DNA of 64,000 nucleotides, from assembly GCA_963971575.1 (NCBI GenBank), contig OZ020625.1, positions 19,808,829-19,872,828 of the forward strand. The letters run 5' to 3'. Positions 33,163 through 46,328 of the stretch are shown piece by piece. The stretch comes from Liopterus haemorrhoidalis (lineage: Eukaryota > Arthropoda > Insecta > Coleoptera > Dytiscidae). Made by a program: the position numbers and the translations under genes. How positions within the stretch are numbered: position 1 is the stretch's first letter; the number at the start of each line of letters is the position of its first letter. The notes beneath the pieces were generated by a model. It was not told the DNA's origin. It searched no databases and saw only the letters and a list, made by a program, of their open reading frames with translations.

Positions 33163-34345
33163 TGGATACAACAATGCCCGATGGCGGCGCTACGAGCGCT
33201 ATGAACAGCTGATTGAAACGAGTAATGTGAAAGTTGTCCATATTTGTTTACATGTTAAATCATCGATTTGCAATGGATAATAAACAGCTATCCTTATTAA
33301 ATCATTTTAATTTTTTAAGTGCAACACCTTCTTATAGGTGTGTAGTTGAAGGAGAAGAGTTGTTAAACGCCGGACATCTTATCTTGTGCGGAATTTTGGA
33401 CAAAAATGATGAGCATGTCGACATATGTGGGTTATGTTTACAAACAAGCAGTTTGAGATCACCACCTCACGAAGTCACTGGGAAATTAAAATTTAGTATG
33501 ATGTTGAAGTTTTAAATATGTCCTGCACCTGTAAAGCAGGAACTACATGCAAACACTATTATTTTGTACCAGGTGGTTAACAAACCAGAATGAAAGAAGC
33601 CAAGATCAGGGCATTGATTGATTGTAATATTTGATTTTTCTTTTTTTTTTTGTGTGGTTTCTGTTGGTTTTTCTTTTTGTTCCAGAAACAATATATTATG
33701 TATGGAAATATTAACCAGCACAGATTTAAAATGCCTGTGGTCTACTTTTAAAAACCTGTCTTACAACAGTATGAACCGCAACCTCTATTAGAAACTCCTT
33801 GCCTAAATAAATTGATTAAAAACAAAAGCAGGCACTGAAGGTTTAGTGAAAATGTATTAGAAAAGCTGCGTACAGAATTTAAGACCGCTTGCCCTATATC
33901 TGCATTAAAATTACACGGGTAGATTTTAATTATGTTCGAGAAGGATTTTTATAATTTAGTGTTTGTTTTTTATTTAATTTGTTTAATAAATACTAGTTTG
34001 TTATTATCTCTTCCACAACACCAAATTTATTAACAATTCACAAATTGATTCTCATTTGGGAAATAGTGGAAGTAAATATTTTTGTTACTTCCTTTTCTAG
34101 AGTGACAGCCAAACACACACAAATTTGTGTTATAATAACTCATTATAACATAAAGTAATATAAAAAAGAATAATAATTGCTATCAAAAGTTAATATAACA
34201 AACAAACTGCAACACCAACGTTTAAAAGCAACACAAACTACACGAGAAAACACATGTAAACCAGATGTAAACAATAAATTATTACTCGTTTCGCCTAGTT
34301 CAGTTTTTATCCGCTTAGCGTCACTTCATAGCGCTGTTGAGCCCA
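33163..34345 (+). mobile_element. ISL2EU-3 SWIM-only derivative, copy B
   Basis: Same ends as copy A, AT at 34346-34347. Nearly identical throughout. A single AT (33161-33162) separates the two copies. Confidence 0.85.
33234..33610 (+). pseudogene. SWIM gene of ISL2EU-3 copy B, frameshifted
   Basis: Equivalent to copy A, but one base is missing near 33500 (TTTAGTATGATG against TTTAGTAATGATG) and 14 bases are missing at the SWIM histidine (CAAACACTATTATTTTG), removing the end of the zinc ligand set. Confidence 0.85.
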
Positions 34346-34347
34346 AT

Positions 34348-35024
34348 ACAAGTATTTTGTATATGCGATTTAAATTTCAAAATACACATCAACCTGTTAT
34401 CTGCTTAGAAGCAAGTTTTGATAGCTGTTTTGGCAAATATTCGAGCTAACTATCTCTCTCTAACTTTGACTAGTGGCGCCTACGGATACTGGGCCGCGGA
34501 TGTTATGACAAGTTCGGCTTCGACCCGCCATCTTAAACGATTTTCTTGCACATGTGAGACAGAGAAATGAAAAATTCAACGTTAAAAGCTTGTTTAGAAA
34601 CATCTGAACAGTAGAAATTCCTTTCGATAAATAGAAACAAAATTTTAGAATTTAATCATTAATAAACTTTCTTCTTCACTTGTAGCTAAATATGAGCATA
34701 AATGGTGCATCTATTAACTTTAAACGCATTTTCTCGATGGGATTAAAATTAAACTGCAGAACTAATAAAGAAACTTTGTCATACACTATAATTCTTTTAA
34801 CAAAATTCATCTAATATTGGAATATTTTTCTCTGAATGACAACCATACACACAACAAGAAGTATTTAATCTTGTTTTCTTAAATTTATCACTTTATTCGT
34901 AAAAACGGAGTAAGAATGGACAGAAACAAGAAAACACATGCTGAACTATATGTAAACAATGATAGTATAGTTTTTAGAAGTTTTCGGTTTATTGCCGCTA
35001 GAGAGATACGCGTTAATTTGAGTC
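34348..35024. other. Non-coding, partly duplicated sequence
   Basis: 34535-35024 is a diverged repeat of 31590-31960. No coding signal. The trailing ACCAATCTAGAGCC near 35028 begins homology with the left segmental copy. Confidence 0.6.
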
Positions 35025-36019
35025 ACCAATCTAGAGCCACTGCCAAGTGATACAACGGAAACTGAAACTACATTTCTACCTCAGTGATGCATTTGAATGA
35101 TAGCAACCATTTCGTTCATTTTCGTTAAGGCCCATTTAGACTTTAAAATTAAACAAATCTATTTTAAAAATAATTAAAACTAAATAGCCCTTAGATATAT
35201 CCGATTTGCCCCTTAAATATATGTAAATTAGTCAGATTTGAGGAATATAGGCCGATGTAAAATATATATATAAATCAGATTTGAGGATTTATAACCTACC
35301 TTTTACACAAGCCATTTAAAAATATATGTTTTATCAATTTAATGAAGACTTATATACGAAGCAAATGAAGAAAAAAATCGCTGGGATTTTTTAATGTAAA
35401 TTTTATCGTGATATAGTTTTTTAAAAAATAAATAGGAGCTCTTAGTACTCAAATAACGAATAAAAATGATTATCAAAAGACTTTTTATCAATAAGATATT
35501 CTTAGACATCCAGCATTCTGTTGGCTTCTTACACGCTGAAATGTGTAAAAAATCACACTTAACATACATTTTTGTTTGTATTATGTTCCAAGCTACAGAT
35601 ATCTTACAGGTAAGATGCGTCAGTGCTTATATAAAAATGGAACACACTTTGAACACTTGTAAATAACAATATTTTACTTTAGCGTCGTTTTAAAAAATAT
35701 AATTGCAAAAAATGTCTCCTAATTCGTAAAAAAATGTGTGAGTAATAGTTGTTTCTTTTCAATAGCTCAATTCAAGGACGCCTAACTCGACATATGTCAC
35801 TATTTAAAAAATTGAAGTTTTCCTTCATATCCCGTACTTCTGTACTACCATCCGATTCTTTGGATAGACTTCGTCTATGATTTTTTTATCAACTTACTCC
35901 CACCTCGCGTTTCGAGAAAAACTGGATGGACGAGTGGTCTGATGCACCCTATATAGTAGTTTTTCCCAAACCTATCTAAGTCGGACAAATCTCTGATCAA
36001 TGTTAACAATTATTTTCAG

Positions 36020-39000
36020 GTCTCCCCAGTGTTGCGCAATCAGGGAGCGATATGTTCAGAATGTTGCAGTAAAGTGAATGGTTTCTATGAATTCCGTGAG
36101 CAATACTTGCGGAACAGTCAAATATATATAAATTACACATCACAACTGAGTTCTGCCTCTGAAACTCGCGGAGAGTTGTGTGTTTATTTGACGGATTTCA
36201 AAAACGAACAGAAACAATGTTTGGGGGCCTTGGAAAAGTACTGTCATAACAGTGACTCAGTGAAAACAGAAAAGGAAGACTGCACAGGTATTGTAGCGGC
36301 TGTCCCATTTAACTGGGAATGTATGGCGATCTCTAAAACTACCAAAAATACCACTTCAGTTAAACTAGACCAAATTTTCTATATAACTAGTGCAGCTCAA
36401 TGGCATTTTTAAAATGCATAGTAAACTAGATATAAGCAAAAAACTAGTATTCGCCAAATTGAATTTTCCCTTATAATTTTTGATGTAGTGAAAAACATAT
36501 ACTACACTTACTTTGCTTACTTTCCAGTGCCGCAGTAAAATTACTGATCATTTTTATTTATTAGTAATAACTTAAATGTTTCTTGTAGTAAGTCGTGTCT
36601 CTTGCAGTTTTTTAGATCCCTACACATTCCCGGTTAAATGGGACACAGTATCGCAATATAAGACATTTTTATTATATCATCAGCCTTATTTATTTATCTT
36701 TGCTTTATTTTGAAAATTGTAGGATGTGTAAAAGAGGTTGAATAATTAGTAAATACATAAATATTTGCTAATATAATGAATTAAACTTTGACTGGTATAC
36801 TGATTAAAACTTTAATAATATTGTTTATTTCATATTCCATTATTTATAGAAAGAGACTAGTTGTAGTTCCTTTAAATGATAGTACGTGTTTGTTCCAGGA
36901 ACGAATTTGAATGATGGCGCAGGTGGTGACATACATCCTGATGTCACCAGAGACAGCGATGTTAGCGATATTATTAAAGAAGATGTGGATGTTAAGACAG
37001 AATATGAAGATATGACTGATGACTATATAATGATGGCTGGGACAGAGCATACAGCTGAATGGGAGAATGGTCAGTAACGGGCACATTTACAACTAACTTC
37101 TAATTATGACTGTTGTTCATATTTCATTGTCACAGTTCTGTTTATTTCAGACGAATTGGGGCAACGATCAGTAAACATCTTAAATAAAATATATATTTTG
37201 CAGTGAGTAATTCGTTTGTATTTCACTGATGATGTGTTTATTTCAGGTATCACAAATGGAGTTACAGTTGTCGTTTATCATGATGGGATGAACACAGAAG
37301 AGACTGTCGTCAAGTCTGAACCTGTCGACAGCAGTGAATGTGAAGGAAATGTACTAGCAAGTACAGTTGTTTCAAACATTGGTGAGCAGAGCTAGCTTTA
37401 TTAACAGCTTAATGCGTATATCACGCCCCTTGTACTGTACATCTCGGGCGCCTAGTACTGAAAAATTCACAGACACAATATCAACTATGTCAATTGTTCA
37501 GTAACTATAAGTGTATATATTTCAGAGAGTCGCGATACTGGGTTGACATATATCATTTCATCTGCTGACGACATGTTCCAGTATAACTACAAAACTAATA
37601 TAATCCTCAATGAGGAGATTGATATCAAGCCTGAATATGGAGATGACGGTGAATATGAGGAGAGTGCAGCTGCGCAAAATACAGGTCAGTCAATAGTTTA
37701 ATATTATTGTACTGGTTGTGATCTTCCAATACTGATATTTCCAGTTTCTATTTACTGAATACATGCACAGGATCACAATGAGTAATAGTTTGCTAGTTGT
37801 AGTAATTTGTTAATATAATTTATCCAATAAATGATTTAATTCTTATCGACCTCTCACAAACTCTCTGACTACAGTTTGATACTTGAAATATTGTTTCTTT
37901 GTAGACTCTCATCTTTCATCAGCCAATATACAATCTTTACTTCATTTCAACATGGTTTTGTTAAATATAAATCGACCACAACAGCCATTTTTTCATTTCT
38001 CAATTCCATGCATAAAAACTTAGAGGCAAAATTACATTGCTTAGGCTTCTCTTACGATTTTATTAAAGCCTTCGATTTAGTCCATCGCTCCATAATAGGA
38101 ATTAAATTAAGGACATCGGTAATGTAGCTCCACCACAATCGTGGCTCTCATTATTTTTTTCTTATAGAGAGCAAGTTGTTTCTACAAGCCAAAACCATAT
38201 TGTTTTTTATTTATTTTTTTTTCTGCCTGATAACCGGGCAAGCCTAATAACAATATCACACTATTTACATATAAAAAAAAATTAATTTAAATTATACCAG
38301 TGACATAATATTTTATATATCTAAACAGAGTATCATAGCATAAAATCATAAAATACAAATACTACAATAGACCTTATTCCAAAACTAGAGAGAAATTAGT
38401 AATAAAAATAATAATATACATTAATAATAATAAATTACAATAGGGGCAGAACGTGTTTTTTAAATTGATTAATATTGTACAAAAAATATCAGGATAATTC
38501 AGTGAAATTTTAATAAATTGTAAGCAAATTCTATTGAGTGGGGAATTGTATGCAGAGTTAGTTTTATTTAGTGGCAAAGAAAAGAACTCGTGATTTCAAG
38601 TGCAATGTAACGGAACACGCATATACAGTTGCTTTAAAAGTCAATTAAACTATTTAACAACTTATATAGAAATGTCAATTTCAAATATCAAATAATAATT
38701 AGAAATCTCATAAGCGACAGTGTAACAAAGGAGTTTCACAAGGTTCTATACTTGGTCCAGTATTATTTCTCTTGTATGTAAATGATTTACTTTAATTATT
38801 TCCAAATAATGCTATTTGTAATACTATTTTGTATGGGGGTGACACTTCACACATTACTTCATATTGTGGATGCATCGTCACTAGCTCTGGATGCTAAAAA
38901 TAACTTAGTAGCAATGAGTCGGTAGTGCTTTGAAAATAATCTCATGCGGAATACCGAAATAAAATTTATCCTCTGCTTTTCCATGAACAGAACAATGCAC

Positions 39001-41630
39001 TTATTGCCGGCCCATATTTTCACTTGCAATGACAAAAAAAAGAGTGTTCCCAATCTACAAAATTTTTGTACATAATAAGTGATAACCTAAACTGGATAAG
39101 CACGTGGACTATTTGCTACCTAAACTTAGCAAATCTTGTTTTATATTTAACAAGCATAAGGATATGGTTTCTGCAAGTATACTAAGGGCTGCTTACTTTG
39201 TAATATTTCACGTAACAATGTGCTATGGCATTTTGTGTTGGGGTAGATCACGTGTATCGTAAAAAGATTTTCTCCACGACCGCTAGAGAATTTACCAAAT
39301 CTAAAATCAATTTTTTATTTATTTATTTATTTATTTATTTATTATTAGTTAATATTCTAAAACAAGAGTTGGAATGTTATTCTAAAATACTTTTCTTCTT
39401 ATGCATTTTGCGTGTATTTCATTCCTTCAATAGTTAAGGAATAATTATTTCATGCTTGTTATCAGTTGTTATTGTTCACTATAAGGTATGCATTATTCCG
39501 CGCTGAAAAGTAGTGCGGATGGTATCTATGACGTATGGATACATTTAACAAATGTATATACAAAGTTTTTTTTTAAATATACTAACATAACTTACTAAAA
39601 AGTAACAAGTAAGTGGCCGTGTGAGGAAAATTAAACTAAAATAAAAAAAAAGTAAAAAAATAAGTATAAATAATTAATTAATTTGGTATGTAAAGTAGGG
39701 TCTATGACTCGGTTGGAAGAGAAAAATCGATGCTCGTGGTTTCTCACGGTCACCTGCGGCTTGCGCTCGGAATGTTCCACTCGCATCGAATTTTCTCATT
39801 TCAACCTTGTAGTTTCAATACTATTCTAGTTCAAATTCTTACTATGCGCATAATAGCAAGTGTCCCTTTAGATCATCTTGCAGATCCCTTTTTCCAGTTT
39901 TGTCTGAATTAACTCTTCCATCTTTTTATGTATTAGAAGCCGTAATGTTTGTTAAAAATAATCCGTACCTTATCACTATTCATTCATTTCCATACTTATC
40001 ATACCCGCAATATATAGCAACTGCACCGTACAGTAAAGATCCCCACTATATGGCTGTGACATTATGTTACATGGAACACTATTTTGTTAACTCGTGTGGT
40101 TTCAGTTCGTATTATATGTGTCATGTTGACTAAACCTCATCATTTAGGTAATGTGTTATTGGTTAAATAAATGTATTATTTATAAGAAAATAACTATATT
40201 TAAACAACTGCAAGTTTGTCTCAATAATCAATGCAAAATTATTTGCAGCTAGTGAATCATCTTCCAGTGGATCAGATGAGAGTTGGGAGCCGTTAGCCAT
40301 AAACAAACGTAAACAACCCACAACAACAAGGTCATCACATTTCATAAGATACAAGAAAATGCATTCTGGAGGGAAACAATTCAAATGTGATCAGTGTGAT
40401 AAAGCATTTACAAAGTCTTCAAATCTCATTACTCACAAACGAGTACATTCTGGAGAGAAACCATTCAAATGTGATCAGTGTGATAAAGCATTTTCAATGT
40501 CTTCAAGTCTCATTAATCACAAACGAGTACATTCTGGAGAGAAACCATTCAAATGTGATCAGTGTGATAAAGGATTTTCAGTATCTTCAAATTTGGTTCG
40601 TCACAAACGAACACATTCTGGAGAGAAACCATTCAAATGTGATCAATGTCATAAAGCATTTTCAATGTCTTCACATCTGGTTATACACAAACGATTACAT
40701 TCTGGAGAAAAACCATTCAAATGTTATCAATGTGATAAAGTATTTTCAACGGCTTCACATCTAGTTATTCACAAACGATTACATTCTGGAGAGAAACCAT
40801 TCAAATGTGATCAGTGTGATAAAGCATTTTCAGTGTCTTCAAATTTGATTACTCACAAACGAACACATTCTGGAGAGAAACCATTCAAATGTGATCAGTG
40901 TGTTAAAGCATTTTCAAAGTCTTCACATCTGGTTACTCACAAACGATTACATGCTGGAGAGAAGCCATTCAAATGTGAGCAGTGTGATAAAGAATTTTCA
41001 CAATCATCACATCTCATTACGCACAAACAAGTACATTCTGGAAAGAAACCATTCAAATGTGATCAGTGTGATAAAGCATTTTCACACTCATCTAATCTCA
41101 TAAAACACAAACGAGTACATTCTGGAGAGAAACCTTTCAAATGTAATCAGTGTGTTAAAGCATTTACCGATTCATCATATCTCATTAAGCACAAACGGTC
41201 ACATTCTGGAGAAAAACCATTCAAATGTGATCAGTGTGATAAAGCATTTTCACACTCATCTAATCTCATAAAACACAAACGAATACATTCTGGAGAGAAA
41301 CCTTTCAAATGTAATCAGTGTGTTAAAGCATTTACCGATTCATCATATCTCATTAAGCACAAACGGTCACATTCTGGAGAAAAACCATTCAAATGTGATC
41401 AGTGTGATAAAGCATTTTCAGTGTCTTCAAATTTGATTACTCACAAACGAACACATTCTGGAGAGAAACCATTCAAATGTGATCAGTGTGTTAAAGCATT
41501 TATCTATTCATCACATCTCATTAGGCACAAACGATCACATTCTGGAGAAAAACCATTCAAATGTGATCAGTGTGATAAAGCATTTTCAGTGTCTTCAAAT
41601 CTCATTACTCACAAACGAGTACATTCTTGA
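36020..41630 (+). CDS. ZAD-type C2H2 zinc-finger protein gene, right copy (3' truncated)
   Basis: Exons 36020-36287, 36899-37069, 37247-37381, 37526-37684 and 40249-41630 with intact AG/GT borders. The ZAD half (ICSECC.KVNGFYEFREQ), acidic linkers (VKTEYED, VKSEPVD) and 15 consecutive C2H2 fingers are present. Fingers 9-10 and 11-12 are a duplicated pair. The ORF ends where a GGA linker codon is TGA (41628); a second stop and decayed fingers follow, so the ancestral array was longer. A candidate upstream exon ends at 35609 (see findings). Probably a nuclear DNA-binding protein; could be expressed as a shortened protein or be on its way to a pseudogene. Confidence 0.78.
37888..40130 (+). pseudogene. 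Decayed LINE reverse transcriptase in zinc-finger intron (right copy)
   Basis: Same relic as 16857-19116: QHGFVKYKSTTTAIFSFLNS, GFSYDFIKAFDLVHRSII, the QGSILGP and YADD-like region at 38735-38850 and SELTLPSFYVLEAVMFVKNN at 39900-39960. It includes a minus-strand LINE-2-family 3' fragment at 38215-38590 (NSPLNRICLQF, tail of T-rich repeats) that is mostly deleted in the left copy (17165-17250). Confidence 0.8.
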
Positions 41631-42060
41631 GAGAAACCATAAAAATGTGATAAGTGTGATGCAACATTTTCTAGGTCATCACATCTCATTTCTCACAAAC
41701 AAATGCATTCTGGAGAGAAACTATTCAAATGTGATCAGTTTGATATAATGTTTGCACAGTCCTCAAGTCTCATTACTCACAAACAATTACAGTCTGGAGA
41801 GGAACCATACAAATGTGATCAGTGTTATAAAGAAGCGTGATTTTTCAGCGTCCGTATGCGTTGCTTTCACAAAAAAATAAATTGCATAGAGAAGCCATTC
41901 TAATGTTATGTGTTTGATAAGACATTTTGTTACTCATCAAATCTCCACAGAAACAAACAATAACATTTTGAATATAAACTCTTCAAATATGATATTTACC
42001 AAATGTAAGAAGGCATTGAAGGCGAGTTAACAGTTCTCATTAGTCACCAAGGTATTCTGC
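41631..42060 (+). pseudogene. Decayed zinc fingers after the premature stop
   Basis: Finger spacing persists (TTTTCTAGGTCATCACATCTC, CACAAACAAATGCATTC, TTGCACAGTCCTCAAGTCTC) with stops and a lost Cys, followed by at least two very worn fingers (GAAGCCATTC..., CATCAAATCTCCAC) to about 42060. Confidence 0.8.
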
Positions 42061-42539
42061 AGAAAGGCCTTTCCAGTATGCGTGTCCGTGTGCGTGTGTG
42101 TTTACGGTAGCGTGTTCAAGTGTATGTCCGTGTGTGTGTACCTTTTAATTTCGCGTGGAGAATATAGGGCCCCTATTACATCGATTTCAGAATATATGTA
42201 GGATTTTGCGTCGGCAAAGATTCACAAAAACTTGTATGCGATACGTTAGTTCTTCGGTTATTATCCATGATTCCAATCCGTATACCAATACGGATTTAAC
42301 ATGTATACTAAAGAGTCTGATATTTATGTTGTGAAGCATAGTAAATGCGCCCAGTTGTGGTGAGGGATAAAGCCTAAGATAGTATGAAACAAATGTTCAA
42401 ATGCCTATTTATAGATACCTGAAAATCCCCCAACAAATTTTGTTCTAGAAACTGCTTTTGAAACATGTACTGATTGTTTTTTTTTTATGTATATTTATGT
42501 TATTTTTTGTTTTAATATAGACATTTCACTTAAATTGCA

Positions 42540-42744
42540 ACAGCCATGGTTTTTAGGGCTTTGTAGGCATAACAACCAAAAAACCCTTCTAGCGTCACTT
42601 ATGTGTATGTTTGTCTGCCTCTACGGTAGATATTGTAGCCAAACGGCTTAGCATAGAAAGTCGAAATTTGGCACGCTTATACAACTCCAAAGATGTATAA
42701 GTAATATATTAGGAAAAATAATAAAACAAATATGTATTTAATGA

Positions 42745-42783
<39 letters not shown>

Positions 42784-42910
42784 TTTTTTATATTTTGAGT
42801 GGCATCAGATTATACCTCTCAATGCGTGGATCAATTTATTTTTAAGAAAATATATTTTTTATTGTGATTTTCGTCAAAAACCTCCCACCCTTTCTCTCAG
42901 AGGGGTTGAT
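42540..42910 (+). repeat. Dispersed repeat, copy in plus orientation (inverse copy 59620-60000)
   Basis: Shared text includes AAAAAACCCTTCTAGCGTCA (against AAAAAACTCTTATACCGTCA), GCCAAACGGCT and AAATTTGGCA.GCTTATACA, then TAGGAAAAATA.TAAAACA. A 34-bp TA microsatellite lies at 42748-42781. Possibly Helitron or Tc1-like debris; ends not defined. Confidence 0.75.
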
Positions 42911-43955
42911 AATAAAATGTGCAATGAACAATATTTACGAAAATAATATAATTTTTATTGAATTGTTAAAAACACATAATTAACAGTGATTTAGATAATC
43001 ATTTCATTTTATTAATAAAATGTGTGAATAATTTTTATTTGATGTTATTTGTATTTATATTATTTATGATTTTAATAAATATATTTCACTTAAAATATTA
43101 CGACATGGTTTTATGTAATCGAAGAGTAATCACGTATTTTACAGCTGTAGGTGTGATCACGAATGCTATTGCCCTATGGATGGAACGCTACTTTCTGCAG
43201 CTTCTCTTGTTAGGAGTTTGTATTTTTAGTCTGCATTTTTTGGTTAGGTGCAGCATTCTTCCTACGTCTTCATCCAATCCATTTTCGTGGTGGGTGCCGA
43301 TGCTTAGTTTTCCTTAATTACTACAGCTTATTGATTTTGTGTTTAAAATGAAAATACTGTAATTTTAATTTATGGTGCGATTCTGAAGTAAAATGTTACG
43401 GCGATGTTCGTCGGTTACGGCCGAAGTTGAACGATGTTAGAAAAACGGTATTCTGAAGTCGCGCTATGTTTACATTCGTCGATGTAAGTTAACCCTTTAG
43501 TTAGATTAACCGGTATAGCAAATTGCTTGACGGAATTGAGAGTAGAGTGGTGTTAAATGTTATTTTGAACAGATTTTTATTTTTATTAACTAAAATCATT
43601 CAAAATGAATCATGAAATTATTGCATTGTACGCATACTTGCTTGGTGAAGAATATTATCGAAGGAAAGTGCTTTAAGTAATACATTTAAATACCAGGAAT
43701 AGGTAGCCATGTCAAGTTAGCCTTGGATCCAGCCAGCCACTAATCAGCAGCAGGTAAATACAGCGGACCAAATCAAGTACCTCTGTTGAATAAACTGCAT
43801 GGTTTTTACAGATAATGTCAATTTACTCTTAAAAATGCAACATATTTAAACATGATTTATAGTATTTTTAATAAGAGGATCTATTTTACCATAATAAACA
43901 TTTAAAAATATTAAAATTAAAAAAAATCAAAACCAGTTGCCAGCAACACGTTATT
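42911..43955. other. Unassigned sequence
   Basis: No gene supported. An open frame at 43024-43317 is hydrophobic but has no recognisable family or codon signal. 43604-43675 encodes a short MNHEIIALYAYLLGEE peptide resembling the start of HARBI1-like transposases; preceded by GGCGATGTTCGTCGGTTACGG-type GC-rich sequence, so a small Harbinger MITE is possible but unproven. Confidence 0.4.
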
Positions 43956-44930
43956 AATAATAAGAATAATAATATATATTAGTTCTGTAAGAATGATACA
44001 TTCATAGACACGTCAATATAAAATGCAGAACAATGAAATATGAAATAATACACAGAAATATAAGAGATACAAAAAAATAATAATAATAATGAATAATAAC
44101 TAATTAATTAGAGACATTTTTCTATTTTGTTACACAATATTATCCAATAGATATTCCTCAATGGTATAATGTGCCTTTTCTAGGAGAATAGATTTGGCAG
44201 CAAATTTAAATCTCGTAAGATTCAATACTTTAATTCTATCCGGCAGTCGATTAAAAAATTCAGGTCCCCAGTATCTAGGTGAGTTTTTACAAACTTCCAA
44301 TCTGATCCTGGGTATTTCCAAATGGTTACCAAATCTAGTCTCTCTTTCAGGGTTCTTGTTTATGTAATTAAAAGTTTGAAACTCAGATTTAACATATATC
44401 AGACAATATAAAATAAACATAGCAGGTAAAGTTAACATTGAATGCTTAATAAAGAACTGTTTACAAGAAGTATTCTTTCTGAGCTTACATATGATGCGTA
44501 AAGCTTTTTTTTTGAGTTCTGAATACTTTTATAGCATCTGTTGATGCACCCCACAATAGAATGCCAAATGGCTGTTGACGAGAGCGTGATAGGCTATAAT
44601 AGCAGTTTGAAATGGCACTACCGGTGTTATTTTACGTAAAGCGTATAATGACCTCGAGATCTTACTAGTGATACTCATACAGTGACGTTTCCAATTCAAG
44701 CTACTATCAATATGTAAACCCAGGAATCGCAACTCATCAGTCATATCATGACAGTCAATGCGACTGTGTAAAATCATGTTTTGTGTTTTTTCTCGATTAA
44801 GTTTTAACCTGTTTGAACAAAACCAGTGCTCAGCGTTCGTTAGTGTCTCCCCCGATATAACTATTGCTTCATCTTTGTCGAAGGATGAGTTTAAGAATGT
44901 GGTATCGTCCGCAAATAAGATACATTTAGA

Positions 44931-46328
44931 CAGTGTTGTAATAGATACATTTGAAAATATATCTAGATACAGATACAGATACTTGAGGAAAAATGTATCT
45001 AGATGCAGAGACAGATACAAATTTTAAAAAGTATCTAGATACAGATACATTTTTTTTTACAATGTATCTAGATACTTTAAGATACTTTCGGAAAAATGAA
45101 AACACCACAAAAAAAAGAAATAACTAGAGCAAGGAATATATTTGTTCACAATAAAAAATAAGTTATGCACTATTATTACTCTTAAAATAAACACAAATAG
45201 CCTTTGAAGCTGTGTGTCAGAAATATTAACTAACTATATACCTATGTAATCTTTAAAAAAATCACTTTTTTATTCCAATTTCAGCGAATATCTCGAACAT
45301 TTTTTGTTCGCTAATAAATTACTGATTATTAAATGAGTATTTAGGATGACAAAAATAAAACAAAAATTTTATTTATTATATTTTTCTTTATTTAATTCAC
45401 ATTTATAAAATTAATTCTTATTCTTAGATTAGATAGTTACTTAATGGTTGTTTTGCTTAACCGTTGTTAATAAAATTATTTAATATTTTTTTATTTATTA
45501 TTTTTTTAAATTTATTCAGAGCTGGAAATACAATTACACTTTATTAAAATTTTATAGATAAAAATAAATTAAATAAATAAATAAATTATAAGTTTGAGAA
45601 TTATGATAAAATACAAGTTCTATATATAATTAATTAAATTTTGGAAAACATCCTTTAATTTTTTTCCTTTTTTTTTAAATAAACAAAAATAAAAAATTAA
45701 AGGATGTTTTCCAAAATTTAATTAATAACATATAGAACTTGTATTTTATCATAATTCTCAAACTTATAATTTATTTATTTAATTTATTTTTATCTATAAA
45801 ATTTTAATAAAATGTAATAAATTTTTTTTAATGAAATAATTTTATTAACAACGGTTACCCAAACAGCCTTTAAATATAGTTACTAAACGTGTTTTTTATT
45901 ATTATTATTATAGTTTGCAAAGTAAATTGCCAGGCTGCAAGGGTTATACGTATTTCAAATGCGAAACATGTGGAAAGATAACAACCTTAACAAAGATAAA
46001 AACCTTCCATAAATTTCATTTAAATTAAACTCCTGTTAAAATTTGAGTTAACTTTCATAATGTTACAAATATGCAACTGAATGATGCTAAATGTATTACC
46101 AACTTGAAAAATCGTAAGGACATATTTTGTAAAAAGACCTTGAAAAAGACAAAATAGGAAAGTATCTGAAAAAAGTACCTGAAATACAGATACTTAGATA
46201 CTGATTTAAATATCTAGATACAGATACAGATACATATTTTAAAATGTACCTAGATACAGTAACTTGATACTTGCACAGTATCTAGTTACTGTATCTAGAT
46301 ACAAATACCTAGATACATTACAACACTG
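44931..46328. mobile_element. hAT-like element with large internal foldback
   Basis: Ends CAGTGTTGTAAT and ATTACAACACTG; exact 8-bp duplication CATTTAGA (44923-44930, 46329-46336). Both flanks carry many copies of a GTATCTAGATAC/CAGATACAGATAC motif (44957-45085 and 46150-46320). The centre is a long inverted repeat. No transposase recognised; 45951-46015 encodes FKCETCGK...HKFH, perhaps a zinc-finger trace. Confidence 0.9.
45434..45890. repeat. Long inverted repeat, arms about 200 bp, spacer about 25 bp
   Basis: Left arm starts CTTAACCGTTGTTAATAAAA, passes AATTATAAGTTTGAGAATTA and TTTTGGAAAACATCCTTTAA; the right arm returns TTAAAGGATGTTTTCCAAAA, TAATTCTCAAACTTATAATT and TTTTATTAACAACGGTTA. 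Centre near 45678. Would fold into a long hairpin if transcribed. Confidence 0.9.

Larger units (their letters stand above)
35025..42060 (+). repeat. Segmental duplication, right copy
   Basis: Paralogue of 12125-21222. Exon lengths agree exactly for four exons. The right copy lacks the 12.9-14.75 kb insertion block and the 17586-17882 LINE insert, but keeps a longer LINE-2-family fragment at 38215-38590. Confidence 0.85.

Noticed and set aside
43024..43317. 97-codon hydrophobic ORF
   Set aside because: No family match, no codon signal, low-complexity hydrophobic text from AT-rich DNA.
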